In this document: positions 24,815 to 37,288 of the stretch, piece after piece
Numbering within the stretch: position 1 is the stretch's first letter
Layout of the letters: each line of letters opens with the position of its first letter
Assembly (NCBI GenBank): GCA_008638375.1
Contig: CM018041.1
Span: forward strand, 13,066,552-13,130,551
Origin: Nyssa sinensis
Taxonomy: Eukaryota; Streptophyta; Magnoliopsida; Cornales; Nyssaceae
Length of the DNA: 64,000 nucleotides
Direction of reading: 5' to 3'
Position numbers and translations under genes: made by a program
The notes under the pieces: generated by a model
Told to the model about the DNA's origin: nothing
Seen by the model: only the letters and a program-made list of their open reading frames with translations
Database searches by the model: none

Positions 24815-25311
24815 TCTGAGTTTGAGAGAGAGAGAAGAGAAAGGATAGTGGCCTACCTGGGCGTCGTATGCCTCCCCGATGTGCTCCCCCTTCCCTTTTT
24901 AGTTTTTAAGCCAACAAAGCGATGGAAATGGCGCCTGAGAGAGAGAGAGAGAGAAAGACCGTCTGAGAGAGAGACAAAGTACGAAAAACGGAAGTAAATA
25001 TAAGGAGTTATTAGCAACGCACACTGTGCGTCGCTAATTGTCGTACCCAACTATTTGCGACGCTCAGGCGTGCATCGCTAATAGAACCAACTATTAGCGA
25101 CGCACGTGTGCGTCGCTAATTCCCACGTGGGCGTCGCTAATAGTTTCGCCCTTTTTTTTTTTTTTCAGGCGGGAAACTAATTTTTTTTTAATTTTTTTCG
25201 TATTATTAGCGACGCATGTTTGTGTGTCGCTAAAAGGCATTTGTGCGTCGCTAATAGGCACTTTTAGCGACGCACAGTGTGCGTCGCTAAAAGTAGGTTG
25301 TTTTTGTAATG
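24815..25311. repeat. CACTA-2 right subterminal region
   Basis: Two GAGA-rich stretches (24820-24840, 24935-24975) are followed from about 25008 by TTAGCGACGC / GCGTCGCTAA motifs. Some form almost perfect palindromes, for instance around 25093-25120 and 25259-25295. The ORFs here are by-products of these repeats. Confidence 0.85.
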
Positions 25312-25668
25312 CACCTTTCAGGTAACGAAGCTGCAAGACCCCAGTAGGAGTCTGAAAGCATAGGAGGACCTTTTGAAGAACTATACCAGTCTATGTTTAG
25401 TTCTCCCATATATTCACCACCCACGGGTGCTGGTTATATCCGGTTCTTATTTTGTTATTATAGAACTATATCATGTATTGAATGGAATTCCGCTGACATT
25501 ATGTAATAAGTAGACTTCCGCTAATTTACAGTCATTGATAAGACTTTCGCCGTTTATTATTTTTAAATTTTATTACATTTCATATTAGTACTATGATACA
25601 GGAATGAAAAAAAGTAAGGACGGCCCTGCGACATGAGATCCGTATAGGGTTGGTTCCGAGTCGTGACA
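25312..25668 (+). mobile_element. Truncated long LTR (family L, copy h), right part
   Basis: Continuation of the LTR interrupted at 16643; it starts with the second copy of the CAC duplication and ends in GAGTCGTGACA at 25658-25668, the family's usual 3' end. Satellite resumes immediately at GTGATGGGG. Because the LTR lost its 5' end together with adjoining satellite, no 5-bp duplication can be matched. Confidence 0.75.
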
Positions 25669-25893
25669 GTGATGGGGTTTCAGGGTTGGTAGGCCGATAT
25701 TCGGTATTTTGGTACGTCAAAACCCTAAATTGGCCTTTTTGGAGCAAGAACTCGTAAAACTTTCAAACCAGGCATCCGAACCGAGTGACGTAAGTTCGTG
25801 CAAGTCTATTTTATCATTTGTGAGCTGTGTGATTGGGTTTTGGGGTCGGTAGACCGATATCTGGCATTTTAGTGCGTCAAAACCCTAAAAAGA
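25669..25893. repeat. A/B satellite, continuation of the large array
   Basis: About 1.4 monomers of the array type (GGTCGGTAGACCGATATC, GGAGCAAGAACTCGTAAAAC), not the CACTA-borne type C. It ends at the AAAGA duplication of the next solo LTR; beyond that LTR only AAAGAGGCAT (29463-29472) is still satellite, so the array's right edge lies there. Confidence 0.9.
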
Positions 25894-28800
25894 TGTCACG
25901 CCCTGAATTCCCGTGAACCTGAGGAGCGAGTAACGAGACAGAAAGAAAATAAAATAAAATACAACTTAAACAAATTTAACCAACCATGCATCCGTTCCCA
26001 TCAATACATCAGAATAACATGAAATACATCCCGCCATTACAGTGTTCACGGGTCATTCGGGCTCAAGCCCTTACATCACAAAACATAAGTTCCATGGGCC
26101 AAAAATACACTAAGTACTTCCTCCTATCAAGATGTCACTGAATCTCAAGTAGTTGGAGCATCCTCATCTGAAATGTGTGTCCCACGAATGGGTCAGCTCA
26201 ACTGCTGGTACAATATAATGCTAATGCAAGAAACAAAATTAAGGGCGTGGCATGTGCAAGTGTACAGTTATATCTACATGGTATTCAACATCATGCATAC
26301 AATGTACTAGCAATAATCTACATGTCATCCAACTCATTAACATAATCTAAGGCGTGGCATGTGTAAGTGTACAGTTATATCTCCATGCACAATTATAACC
26401 TACATGCCACCCAATTCATCCATACAATGCATTAACAAGATTCAAAACAATTATAACCTACATGCCACCCAATTCATCCATACAATGCATTAACAAGATT
26501 CATCACACATTCATGAATTCATTAATGTAATGTAATGAAAATATGCGTGACACATCCATGGAAACTCTATGTCACAACCGTGCCTCACTTTACGGACCTT
26601 CCCCGACGGCCTGAGCATCCAGTATGTCTCACTTTACGGACCTTCCCCGACGGCCTCAGTATCCAGTATGCATTATGCCAAATGCTCAACTCACACCATG
26701 TCCAAAGAATCACATTATGCCAATATGCTCATGATTCCATGCAAACCCCATGTCACACCCATGACTCACTTTACGGACCTTCCCCGACGGCCTGAGCATC
26801 CAGTATGTCTCACTTTACGAACCTTCCCCGACGGCCTAAGTATCCAGTATACACTATGCCAAATGCTCAACTCACACCATGTCCAAAGAATCACACCATA
26901 CCAATATGCTCATGATTCTACCATGTCACAATGCAATCCCGATAGATCATCTTATCCCTACATGAAGCATGCTTTAAACAATGTATCACACAATAACATT
27001 CCAATCACAAGATCTTTTCATCAAGGGTATATGCCAAGCACAATCCACTTAACACATGTTTTAAATCACGTATTACATAATCTCAACAATTCTCAAAATA
27101 TAATCTACACATCCTGCTAACATATGCGATATACACATAGTCATGATCCACATTCATCACCAAACTTTCAACAAGATAACAAGGAGCACATAAGCATATG
27201 AACAATAAAACAAACATGTGAATCATCAAGTCAATATGGCAGTTATTCCTAAACTTAATTCTATTTCTTACTTAACACAATATATCGTACCTGATGGGTT
27301 GGTCTCAACCCAAGAAAGCGTACTCGAGTGCAGCAAAACTACGACAAGAATGCAGAAGGTTAGACCACCTTCTTTTCGCCCTTCAGTGTTCCTAAAATCA
27401 TGAGATACGACTCAGTTCAATTGCTACTTGAATTATGCTATTCATCAAATTTTATGTCCTTATTTTATTGGTTTCTATTTTTCCAAATAAAATTCCACCA
27501 TTGGGTCTGAAACATCGAAGAAAATAAGTTTAGACTTTTGTGAAATTTAATTCGGACATCCGAGCTAAAAAGGGTAAAACGGTCATTCTGCAATTCCTAC
27601 GGGTCCTTACATCCCGAGACCTCTTTTCATAAATTGGACTCCACAGTTGAGTCCGGAATGCTCGAAACAATAAAGTTTCACTATTTGTTTGCTTAGTTCG
27701 GAGTTTGTTCTACTACGTTTCAATTCAGGGGCATTTTGGTAATTTTAAAGGTTATTACGGGTCTTTTATTTTTCGGGACTCCGTCTAGTGAAATGAACCT
27801 CACCATTGGTATCAGAAGGGTCGAGATAGTCAAAATACACTAATGACTTGTCCCATTTGGACTCCGGACTATTTTGGAATATTTAAATGATTAAATTAAA
27901 TTAATTAATTAATTAATTAAATTAATATTTTATTCAAGGGGGGTCAGATTGTAATTACTCACAAGTTCTGGGTCAGATTAGGATTTCCAAAAGATGAGGG
28001 GTCAAATCAGAATTCCTGATTTGACTATTCCAAATTTGGATAGCCAAATAGTGGACAATTTCCAAAATTGGAATAAGATATCTCTTTCCCCAAATTGGGT
28101 CCAATTCAATTTGTTAAACCTGCAGCCAAACAGCCCCTGTCTCTAACCCAACCTAACTCATGTGGCCCAATTGGAAAGCCCAATGCCCTTTTAAAAAATC
28201 AAATTGGCCCAAACTCTTTTAAGTAAACCAAGCCCAAACCAGGAAATCAAACCAGGCCCTAAGGCAACATGCCCAAAACAGCCCATCATCTCCTTCTGTT
28301 TTCCGGCGAACACAGTTAGGTTTCCGTCGCCATCTCCGGCGACAGCGACCTAATTTCGATCACCATATTTCACACTTTTGACATGCTTCGAATCTCCAAA
28401 CCATGAGGGTTCCATATCCATCCTCCAAAATGGAGTTTGGGTGGTTCTCGGCCGTCGAACAAGCCATGACAGTGGCTGTTCCGGCGAGAACCCGTATCTC
28501 CGGCGAGCACTTTTTTTTCACATTTCTTGCTCTTTTTCTTCACCGTTTCTCCTAAGATCAACATTATTCATCTTCTGCATGTCATTAGGTTAGTTTTATA
28601 CTAATTATTTCAAGTTTTATACATGAAATGATAGATTCCTTCAATTTTTCATCCGACCTGTAACTGGGTATCATTCCCTCATTTCTCAACCATTTAAACT
28701 GATTCTTTTTGCATTGTTCTTCTTATTTTAAGCTCTACAAGACCCTACTAGTAAATCTAACTATTTTGCCTTTAAAAATTTAAAACAGAAGCTCACAGTT

Positions 28801-28992
28801 TACCTCAAATTTCTGATTTTCTCTCTGGTTCAGCTTCCCTTCTCCTCTTTCCTCCTCTCCTTCTTGGTTTGGCTTCCTAGACTTTTTCCAATGCTCACGG
28901 CCTCCCTAGCTTAGCTTCTCTCCCTCTGTTTTCTCTTCCAACCCAAACTGCACACATATTTCATGTTCTCTCTCTCTCTCTATATCTCTTTC

Positions 28993-29037
<45 letters not shown>

Positions 29038-29462
29038 CTACACTGAATATGCCCACTGACACACACAACTGGCTGACCCCTTTTTTTTTGGTTTTCCCCC
29101 TGCTTCCTTCCCATTCTTTTCTGATTCACATTAATTGCTCCACAATTACACTCCACTCAATATACATATTATATACATATATTATTTTAACCACACACTC
29201 TCGCACACACACACACACACAGCCAACCCTACACACGGACACAGGTGTGCTACACACACACACCCACACACCTTGGGCCACACGTGTGATACATACATAT
29301 ATATATATACACACACACATAGCTTACACATATAATATATTTACGTGTATATATATATATGTGTTCCACAATACATATCCACACACACAACTCACATTTC
29401 AAAAAAAAAAATAAATAATAAAAAAAAAATTGTTCCAAAAAAAAAAATTTCAAATCTGTACA
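25894..29462 (-). mobile_element. Solo LTR (family L, copy c), TSD AAAGA
   Basis: Complete 3,569-bp solo LTR on the minus strand: plus-strand start TGTCACGCCCTGAATTCC, end CAAATCTGTACA. Target duplication AAAGA at 25889-25893 and 29463-29467. Internally it has tandem duplications: a ~56-bp unit repeated at about 26391-26505, and a ~190-bp block at 26580-26900 that is itself built from four ~50-bp units (CACTTTACGGACCTTCCCCG...). A long CT run (28963-29035) and CA/TA runs lie near its LTR start. The 183-codon frame at 26569-27120 is produced by these tandem units and is not a gene. Confidence 0.9.
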
Positions 29463-29467
29463 AAAGA

Positions 29468-29912
29468 GGCATAAATAACTCAGACTTCATTTAACTTAGT
29501 GGGTTTTTACAAAATTCAACAATATTATCTTCAAAGTTCTCATATCTGCAAGCAAGCTCTCCTCAATTTAATTTAATATGATGTTGTATTAATTGTTTTG
29601 TGTTTGTTATATATATAAATATTTTTTTCTCTATTAATTATATTCTCATGGATCAAAATCCATCTTTATTTATTAAAAAAAATAAAAAAACATGACAAAG
29701 CAACGAGAAACAGTAAAATTTTACTATTTCAGAGCTAGTGAAATTTTAGTCAATCATCTTCAAATACTTTTTTGTTTTGGACAAATTTTCACTCCCTAGA
29801 AAGTTGCTTTGACCATCAAAAATTAGGCTCATAAGTTGAATAAAACAAGTACCAAATGAGTTTTTTTTCCTCCATTATTATGAAACAATAAAATTTTATT
29901 ATGTTTACAACT
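29468..29912. repeat. AT-rich duplicated block, copy A left part
   Basis: Non-coding. The part from about 29700 matches 32690-32890: CTTCAAATACTTTTTTG, then TTTGACCATCAAAAATTAGGCTC against TTTGACCATACAATATGTGACTC. It ends at the CAACT duplication of the solo LTR that splits this copy. Confidence 0.55.
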
Positions 29913-31081
29913 TGTTAAGACCAAGGGTCTTTTGTTGTAATTAGCTAATTCATGTTGACAAAACTAATTTTTGTGTAATTGTAACTTAGTTCTAGGCTTA
30001 AGGTCTCTCAAGCCCCATTTCTTACACAAGAAGACTAATTTCTGGTCTTCTTAGTCTACGAGAGGTATATTGGACTTTGTTATGATTTGGATCTCACATA
30101 TTCACATATTATGTATTGAATATTTATCAATTTTCTCACGTGTGTGTTGTTTTTAGATTGTAAAAAATACTCCCCTAGGCTTATGTGAAAAATCTTGTTT
30201 TTACACTTTATATTGTGGAAGCTTTTTCATTCATAGTCCAAGACTTCTGGACATTCTATTGGTTGTTCAAATGAAAAGGCCTCGTTTGAATGAGCAATAG
30301 AAAGAGCTCGTTCAATTAAGTAGTTATACTCGTTCCCACGAGTTTTCTAGAAGGTGTTTGTTCGATGATCGTTTGATAAAATTGGAAGGCTCGTGCCCAT
30401 GATTTTTCGTGTAGTCTTTCCAATTTAAGTCATTCTATTATTCATTGGAATGAAGGCCATTTTCTTCGCACAAAAAGGCCCTCATTCAAACAAGTCGTGC
30501 GTCAAAACAGATCATTTTTTATTTTTGATAGCCATTTTAAGATCTACAAACTTGTCTTAAAACACCTAGAAAATATTTCTACGAGGTAATCGAAGAAGTT
30601 CGAGATCACGTGGACTTTGAGATTACAATGGAGTTTCCATCGGAGAAGCGACCTTGTGGATTCAATACCGATCCGAATCGGAAGAGATGAGTGGAGCTAG
30701 AGAAAGTTAGATCTGTGCCTTCTGGAGTTATATTTGATCTATGCTTCATAGTGGAATCCTCACTAGTTAAAGTGCCCCTAGAGTTTTCTATCACAAATCG
30801 TTGATTTGTAGTGGTTTCTTCGTCATCATCTCTATTTGCACATCTCTATATCCTTTACTTGCTTTCAATTTTAAAATTATTTGATGCATGAATGCTTCCG
30901 CTCATTTTGAATAGATTAACATGATAATTGGTTAATTGTATTGATTAATTGATTTGAATTGATAGCATAAATGTATTAATTAGTAGATTTGTGGGAAAGA
31001 GTTGAGACAACCTATTCCCCCCCCCTCCCTCTCTCTCTAAGTTGTTTAGCACCACTTAGATTCACATTAGGGACCTTTTCA
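29913..31081 (+). mobile_element. Solo LTR of a different family, TSD CAACT
   Basis: A 1,169-bp element starting TGTTAAGACCAAGGG and ending GGGACCTTTTCA, with a 5-bp duplication CAACT at 29908-29912 and 31082-31086. The duplicated AT-rich block at 32690-33300 gives a matching unoccupied site (near 32910-32935), which supports insertion here. There is no internal region, so it is a solo LTR. It differs from family L. Size, TG...CA ends and the C-rich CCTATTCCCCCCCCC stretch near its 3' end recall Ty1/copia LTRs, but this is a guess. Orientation assumes the TGTTAAG end is the LTR start. The small ORF at 30606-30794 is not supported. Confidence 0.7.
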
Positions 31082-33445
31082 CAACTCACTAAAATTTTAC
31101 AGTTTTGTAACGATATTTTTTTTTCAAAACTTAATATGCAATATGAATCTTTTTTTTTATTTATAAATCTCAATTTTTAGAGTCCAAACATATAAATTTA
31201 TTAAAAATAGATTTATAATTTGTAAGTTATTGAATTTTAAATTTGAATTAAAAGAGTTCAAACACTCCCTAATTTCACGAGTTGTTAGTTACTCGACATG
31301 GAAACTTTATTCAAAGAGGGGGTACTTTTGTTTTAAAAAAAAAATTAGGGACCTCTATATAATTTTGTTTAAGCTTGTACCTATGAATAATTTTGTTACT
31401 TTTCTTGAACCTTTGACCGAAGAACCCTTCTTTATATACATATATGTATATTAATGTGTGCATATATATAAATATTAATTTATTTATGTTTATATTTATT
31501 TATATATATGTATTGTTATGTATATATATATTTATACGTATATATGTATGTAGGTATATACATACGTAAATTTAATTATGAGTTAATTGGTATTAAGTCC
31601 TTTAAAAAAATGCTAAATTATTGTAGAGTCCATGCTCAATTTGTTTTAATGTAAAATCCATTTGATTATTTCTTTTATTAATCGGAGGTCCTTTGATTGA
31701 TTTTTATTTTTTTATATGACTATTTTACTCCCAGTGCAATATCTAAGGACATAACCCTACGCCTTCTCTATAAAACTTGAACCTGCAATCTCCACTTTTC
31801 TCTGCCTGCAACATGTTCGTGTAGGACCTTTGATAACTGAAATAGGATAATCTTCCAATGCCAAGCCTGATCATGCGGTACTGGAATGCCATAGACAAAT
31901 AATGTGTGTTTATCGGCAATATGGAGATTTAAATTCATATTCACTATCACCGATGTTGATGTATTTATATGTATATGTATATATTGATTAAAAAATTTCC
32001 TTGAGAGCCCAAGCCTCGCTAGTCTCTATACCTAATTCCCTATATTAAATCCTTCTGCAAATTTGATGGTTTCAACACATATTACCCTATAAAGATGGTT
32101 GTATGCAATTTTCTTGAAGACCTTACTCTTAGACCAACTCCAATGATAAAATTTATTTCAGTCCTGCTAAAGCTAAACATTAGCATTGCTACAGTACCAA
32201 AAATTTATTTTTTAATGTTTCTAATCCAATGGTAAAATGTTATTTTTTTATCAGAACTACCATTCTTCTTCGCAATTACCATTGCGGTTTGAGCATTAAA
32301 ATAAAATAAAAAAATCTTTGTCAAATCTAGACCACACGTTTGGAGCAATCTGAGCTCTTGAAATGGATAATAGCCTACCAAAACATAAGTTATATTTGAT
32401 CAAATATTAAACTTGGTCAAATTTTGATCACTTCAAAAACCAACCACAAGAGTGTTGTTATGGAACAACCCTACTAAAATGTGACATTGGCAACTCCAGT
32501 GGCTTAACTGTTGGAGCTGGTTTTAGTTACCTTTTGACCCTTAAGTATCACTTCGAACAAACTCATTATAAATGCTAAAAGAATCCAAGTGTAATGAATA
32601 ATATTGGGGTAAGAATGTGCGGGTGAGTTTTGTTGTCCATATTTTATGTTTAGGCAGATTGTATAGATTTTTTTTAATTTTATGAAAGTATAAAATTTTA
32701 CAATTTGAGAATGTGTAAACTTTTTTGGTTTCACAACTCGTGAGTTTTTAATCATCGTACTTCAAATACTATTTTTTTGACAAATTTCTATAATCTTGAA
32801 AGTCTTTTTTGACCATACAATATGTGACTCAAAAATCTCAATAAAACTTAATAACAATTGAGAAGTTTCTCAATTTTTATGAAATTGTACAATGTTACAC
32901 TTTTCACTAGGAAACTATAAAATTTTACAGCTTCGCTTTGACGAAATTTTACTATTTTGGATCGTTTTTTTTTTCTTCAAAATTTTATATTCAATATGGA
33001 TTTTGTTTGGTAGATCTCAGTTTTTGAAGTCTCAATATATAAATCTTATTTTAAATGAATTTATATATTGTGAGTATTTGAATTTTGAAATTTTTTCTTC
33101 ATAAATAGTGAGTGATTAGGGAAAAAAACATTGAAAGGATATTTTAGTCTTGGAATAACTAAAGTACTTGTGGGGTTAATATGTTTTAGAATGAACCTCT
33201 TAATAATTTTCATGCTTTTCGTAGATTGTTGACCGAATCATTCTTCAAATAATATTTCTTTAGTTTTATATATAAACATATATTTATATATACGTAAAAA
33301 TTCTTTGTAGATATATTAAGTTATATATATATATAATTATTTGTGTATACATTTAAGCATATATGTTTATATATATATATATATATGTATTCTACGGGAA
33401 GCAATCCATTTCACCATTATGTGTTTTGTGTGGATGTTGAGGAAT
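31082..33445. repeat. AT-rich duplicated block (rest of A, and B)
   Basis: 31087-31460 continues copy A; 32690-33270 is copy B of the same sequence, about 580 bp each without the LTR. Shared landmarks are AAAATTTTACAG, CAATATG(A/G)AT, a GACCGAA(G/T) motif near 31415 and 33232, then TA-rich sequence. Between the copies (31460-32690) I see no gene: only TA-rich runs and short ORFs without recognisable domains. Confidence 0.55.
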
Positions 33446-35987
33446 TGTCACGCCCCGAATTTTCACAAACTCGGAGAGTGAGTGAAATGAATTAAGAAAA
33501 GAAAATAAAAGACAATTTAATAGATTCAATTAAACATACATTCATTTCCTTTAACATATATACATATAAGGTACATTCAGTAAATATATCCTATATGTCA
33601 TTTGGGCTTAGGCCCTTACATCACAAATTATGCCCCAAGGGTAAAATATCCTTCCAAGTTCATTTCTCCTCCTTCCTTCAAGACTTCATCAAGTCTCAAG
33701 TACTGGGAGTCTCATCTGTAATATGATATCCCACGAGGGGTCAGCTCAACTGCTGGTATGAAACAATGCTAATGCTAGGAATAAATTTAAGGCGTGGCAT
33801 GTGCAAGTGTACATTTTAAAAAATATAATCCCATAATCTCTCAATACCATGCAATGTCAACATGCATGACACACACATGCAACTCTATGCCACCTATGTC
33901 TCGCTTCATGGCCCTTCCTCGTTGGCATGTAAGTACCAATATATATCTCGCTTTACGGTCTGAACCCTGTTGGCATGTAAGTACCAAATGGCCAATTTTG
34001 GAGTTTTCACCACAGGATCTACACCCTCATAATGCATAGCACCAAGTGCTCAACTCACACCATGCCTCTAAGGATTCACACTATGCCAACATGCTTTGAT
34101 TTCATTCTTATGCAATTTAATGAAACATTTCATTAACACATGGAGCATGACTTAAAATATGCCTCTTTCATAAAGTAAAGCATAACTTCAAATTCACAAC
34201 ATTTTGTCTACACGAATGCAAGTCACAATTCAATGAATTAAACATATGATCAAGTCTCATGTTCATTACTTTAACAATTTCTCAAAGAAAATACAAGTAC
34301 ACAAACTACCAACTCATGGAATAAATCATAACTCTCAAACCACAAGAGTTTCTCTACATGAACATAAGTTAGAATACAATGAATCAAACATACAGCAAGT
34401 TACATGTTCATCACTTTACCAAATTCCCAAAGAATAACAAAGAACACACAAGTACATAAACAATCAACTCTAGGTTTTCAAAGCAACTACCACCTAAGTG
34501 ATTTTCTAACATCAAGTAAACACATAAATCATTCAATCAACACATAGAAAGACAAGAAAACTTAAATCTATTCCTAAGTTAGCAAGGTATCATACCTAAA
34601 AGGGTTTTTCTCAATGATAGAGAGTTTTGTTCGCTGTGCAATAGAACCAATCGGTGAGAACTCAGTCCTTGACGTGAGGAACAAGAAACATTGTGACATG
34701 GCTAGAACTTCACCACCTGCAGAGATCGGATTTTTTTCTTACCTCTTACTGTATCTGTCTAGAAGGTCAAACCGTCTTCTCCTTTCCTCTTGCGTTCCTT
34801 TGTCTGGCTGCAGTCAACATTTCACCGGCACTGCAACCATCATTTAACCCTCGAACTGACTTGGAAGGGCAGTTCTTCTTGTTTTTCCATTCCTTTCTAC
34901 TGTGGTGGCCATTCTCAAAACATTTCTTAATTTCCATGGCATTCTTGAAACCAGTCCAATTCATTGTCAAATTTCAGAACAGCTTGGGCAGTTTGGTACT
35001 TGTCATCTCAGAAAACTTCAACTTCTACAGGTTTATATTTAGAGAACCTTTTCAACCAATATTCACTACTACCAAAAGTATTTCCATTCTTTGGATCCTC
35101 CACTATGTTTATAACAATTCCAGTCCAAGGCCAGTAAAATATAGATCATTCTGCTCGGAGTTTTGAGCTATAGGTGGTAGCTCATACCTTGATGCTGCCC
35201 AACATCAGCCTCACTCTAGGGCACTGCCTCAAGGAACTTTAAGCAGGACAGCTTCACAACAACAACAAACTTCATAGCCACAAACATCATCCCCATCTTC
35301 GCAACTTGATACAGCTCGGTAAGCTCAACTTCACAAGGTTGTAGTTTAAGCCATAACAGAGCACTTGTTCTCAGCCCACTAAACATCTCTGCAGGAATTC
35401 CATCTTCTCATTACAGGATTCCAATTCAACCTCCACTTCATAACATCCTGCAGCTTAAAATCAATAGCATCACCAACTGAACCCCCACTCCCTATAACAG
35501 CTATAGCCACAGCTACAACTGCTGCTGCCCAGTGGTTGCAGCTAACATGCTGCTCTCCTTTTGCCCAATTTATTTACAATAGCACAATACCCATGATTTA
35601 ACTTCACAGCACCCTAACTAGATTAACAACCTTCAATAACAGTTGTGAACAAAATAAGGTCAGCAAATTCACCAAACTGTTTCAAGAACTCGTGCAAACC
35701 TGATCACTAAAAGGCTATCACATAACTGTTGCATCAGTTTTGCAACAGCAGCTCCAATTACTGCAGGTTCCAAAACCCATAGGCCTTAATCTCCATTGCT
35801 AAACAGCAGTTCTATTGCCAGTGCTACCTCTCTTCCTCTGCACTTCCATTTCTCTACCCTAATCTATCATAGCAACCCTCCAACAGCAGCTTCTGCTACA
35901 CCATCTTTCTCTCTTTCTCTCTCTCGACTGCTTTTTCTTTCTCAACTTTTCTCCTATTTTTCCTTTGCTGCAACGCTACACCTGCAC

Positions 35988-36029
<42 letters not shown>

Positions 36030-36378
36030 ACACACACACACACACACATATATATAAATCCCTACTGCACTGCCCCTCCTCTCTCTTTCGGTTGCTCCCT
36101 TTTTCAGCCCCTTTAATTGACTTTTCTTCTTGATCTTTTCTTTTCTTTTTCTATTGTCTTTTCTTTCCTGCTTCTTGTTTCACATTGAGATATTATATAT
36201 ATATATATATTATGTTGCAACCACACACCACACAACACACTACCGACACATCTATTTCTTTCTTTTCTATTCTTTATTTTTGTCCACTTTAAACACATAC
36301 CACACGCAGCTCCACTATATATTTCTGTTTTTCTTTTTTCTTTTCTTTTGCTTGTATTTTTTTTTCCAGTTCTCTATA
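33446..36378 (-). mobile_element. Solo LTR (family L, copy d), TSD GGAAT
   Basis: A 2,933-bp solo LTR on the minus strand: plus-strand start TGTCACGCCCCGAATTTT, end CCAGTTCTCTATA, where TATA replaces the usual TACA. Target duplication GGAAT at 33441-33445 and 36379-36383. It shares with copies b and c the GGTCAGCTCAACTGCTGGTA motif (33739-33758), GGCGTGGCATGTGCAAGTGTA (33792-33812) and two ~50-bp units at about 33895-34000. A CT run (35990-36026) and CA/TA runs lie near the LTR start. Frames such as 34693-35166 and 35796-36116 are low-complexity artefacts. Confidence 0.85.
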
Positions 36379-36383
36379 GGAAT

Positions 36384-37190
36384 GATAAAATTTTTAACAA
36401 TTCTCAACCTCTTTGGAATAAACTTAGGGATTGAATAAAGGCCAGACTTGCTTTTTGGGTTAACTCCAAATAGAAGAACCCTGGTTTTCTATCAATGATT
36501 TAGTTTTCAACTTTATAGTGTAATTTCTGTAGTCGATCCATGATTAGTGATGTTTCCTATACCTTAATCAAATTTTTGGTTCTATAGCGGAAGTCTTGAA
36601 GGTTTTTTTCCAATCATGGCTTTTAATACCTCTAGAAGGTCTCTTTTTTATTATGTTCACATCTCAGGTTTGATGTGTTCTTTTCTTCAGTTTTCTATTG
36701 CCCAAGTCTTCACATAAAACTCTTCCCACTGTAAGATGTTTGAAGCTGTTATATAATCCTCCATCAATAATGCAATGGGCCTAGTTTATCAACCGGAAGG
36801 GCTGTCTTTATTACTGCTCTCCTTTTGTTAGAGGATGATTGCTTTGGTAGCTTATTTTGCTTTGTTGGGCTCCCTCGGGTGATGATTTTCATTATTTCTT
36901 GTTGATTTCCTTTTGTTAGAAGGGAGTTTTTTTCCTGTCGATGGGTAAATGTTTTGGCATGAAGGTTAGTTGTTTTTGCCATTTGGGATATGGTCTTGTT
37001 ATTTTTCTGATGTATTAGGATTATGCTAGTGTGTGATTTTTCCCTCTTGCTTGGTGCCAATCTAGTTGGGATGAAACTTGGGAGTCATGATGCCCTTTAT
37101 ATTTTTTTTCTTTTTGTTGGCGTATTTTGTATGTTCTTCTTGTACATTCATTTTCATTAATAAAAATCTCTTTTCACTGATAAAAAAGAA
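36384..37190 (+). pseudogene. Possible LINE 3' end relic
   Basis: Sequence just right of the solo LTR reads NLFGINLGIE in one frame (ending 36438). It resembles the C-terminal part of plant L1 reverse-transcriptase proteins, where an LFGI(S/N) motif follows the zinc-finger-like region. The segment ends with CTAGTTGGGATGAAACTTGGG, TTTTGTATGTTC and CATTAATAAAAATC (about 37061-37170), the style of a plant LINE 3' untranslated region, then A-rich sequence. Frames are broken throughout. It could equally be a degenerate host 3' region. Confidence 0.3.
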
Positions 37191-37288
37191 ATATAGAATT
37201 ATTTATGTGTATTTTTTATGCATATGTATATATATATATATACATATATTTATTTTAATATGTAAAAATATTTATGTGTATATATAAC

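Larger units (their letters stand above)
16644..25311. mobile_element. CACTA-2, complete non-autonomous CACTA transposon
   Basis: Left end CACTACAACAAAAGG at 16644; right end TTGTTTTTGTAATG at 25298-25311, a decayed form of TTTTTGTAGTG. The 3-bp target duplication is CAC at 16641-16643 and 25312-25314, the length this superfamily makes. Total 8,668 bp, or 5,593 bp once the nested solo LTR and its duplicated 5 bp are removed. In order: left subterminal repeats, ~430 bp of unique sequence shared with CACTA-3, a type-C satellite array, the solo LTR, the end of the array, ~2.3 kb of AT-rich spacer, and right subterminal repeats. No TNP2-like transposase frame is present, so it relied on an autonomous relative. 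The G-to-A change in the right end may make it immobile now. Confidence 0.93.

Noticed and set aside
26569..27120. 183-codon ORF with repeated FPDGLSIQY peptide
   Set aside because: It lies within solo LTR c and is made by the ~50-bp and ~190-bp tandem units; related LTRs do not keep the frame.
34693..36438. ORFs of 60-157 codons in 34.6-36.4 kb
   Set aside because: They lie in solo LTR d, in CT/TA-rich sequence, with no recognisable domain.
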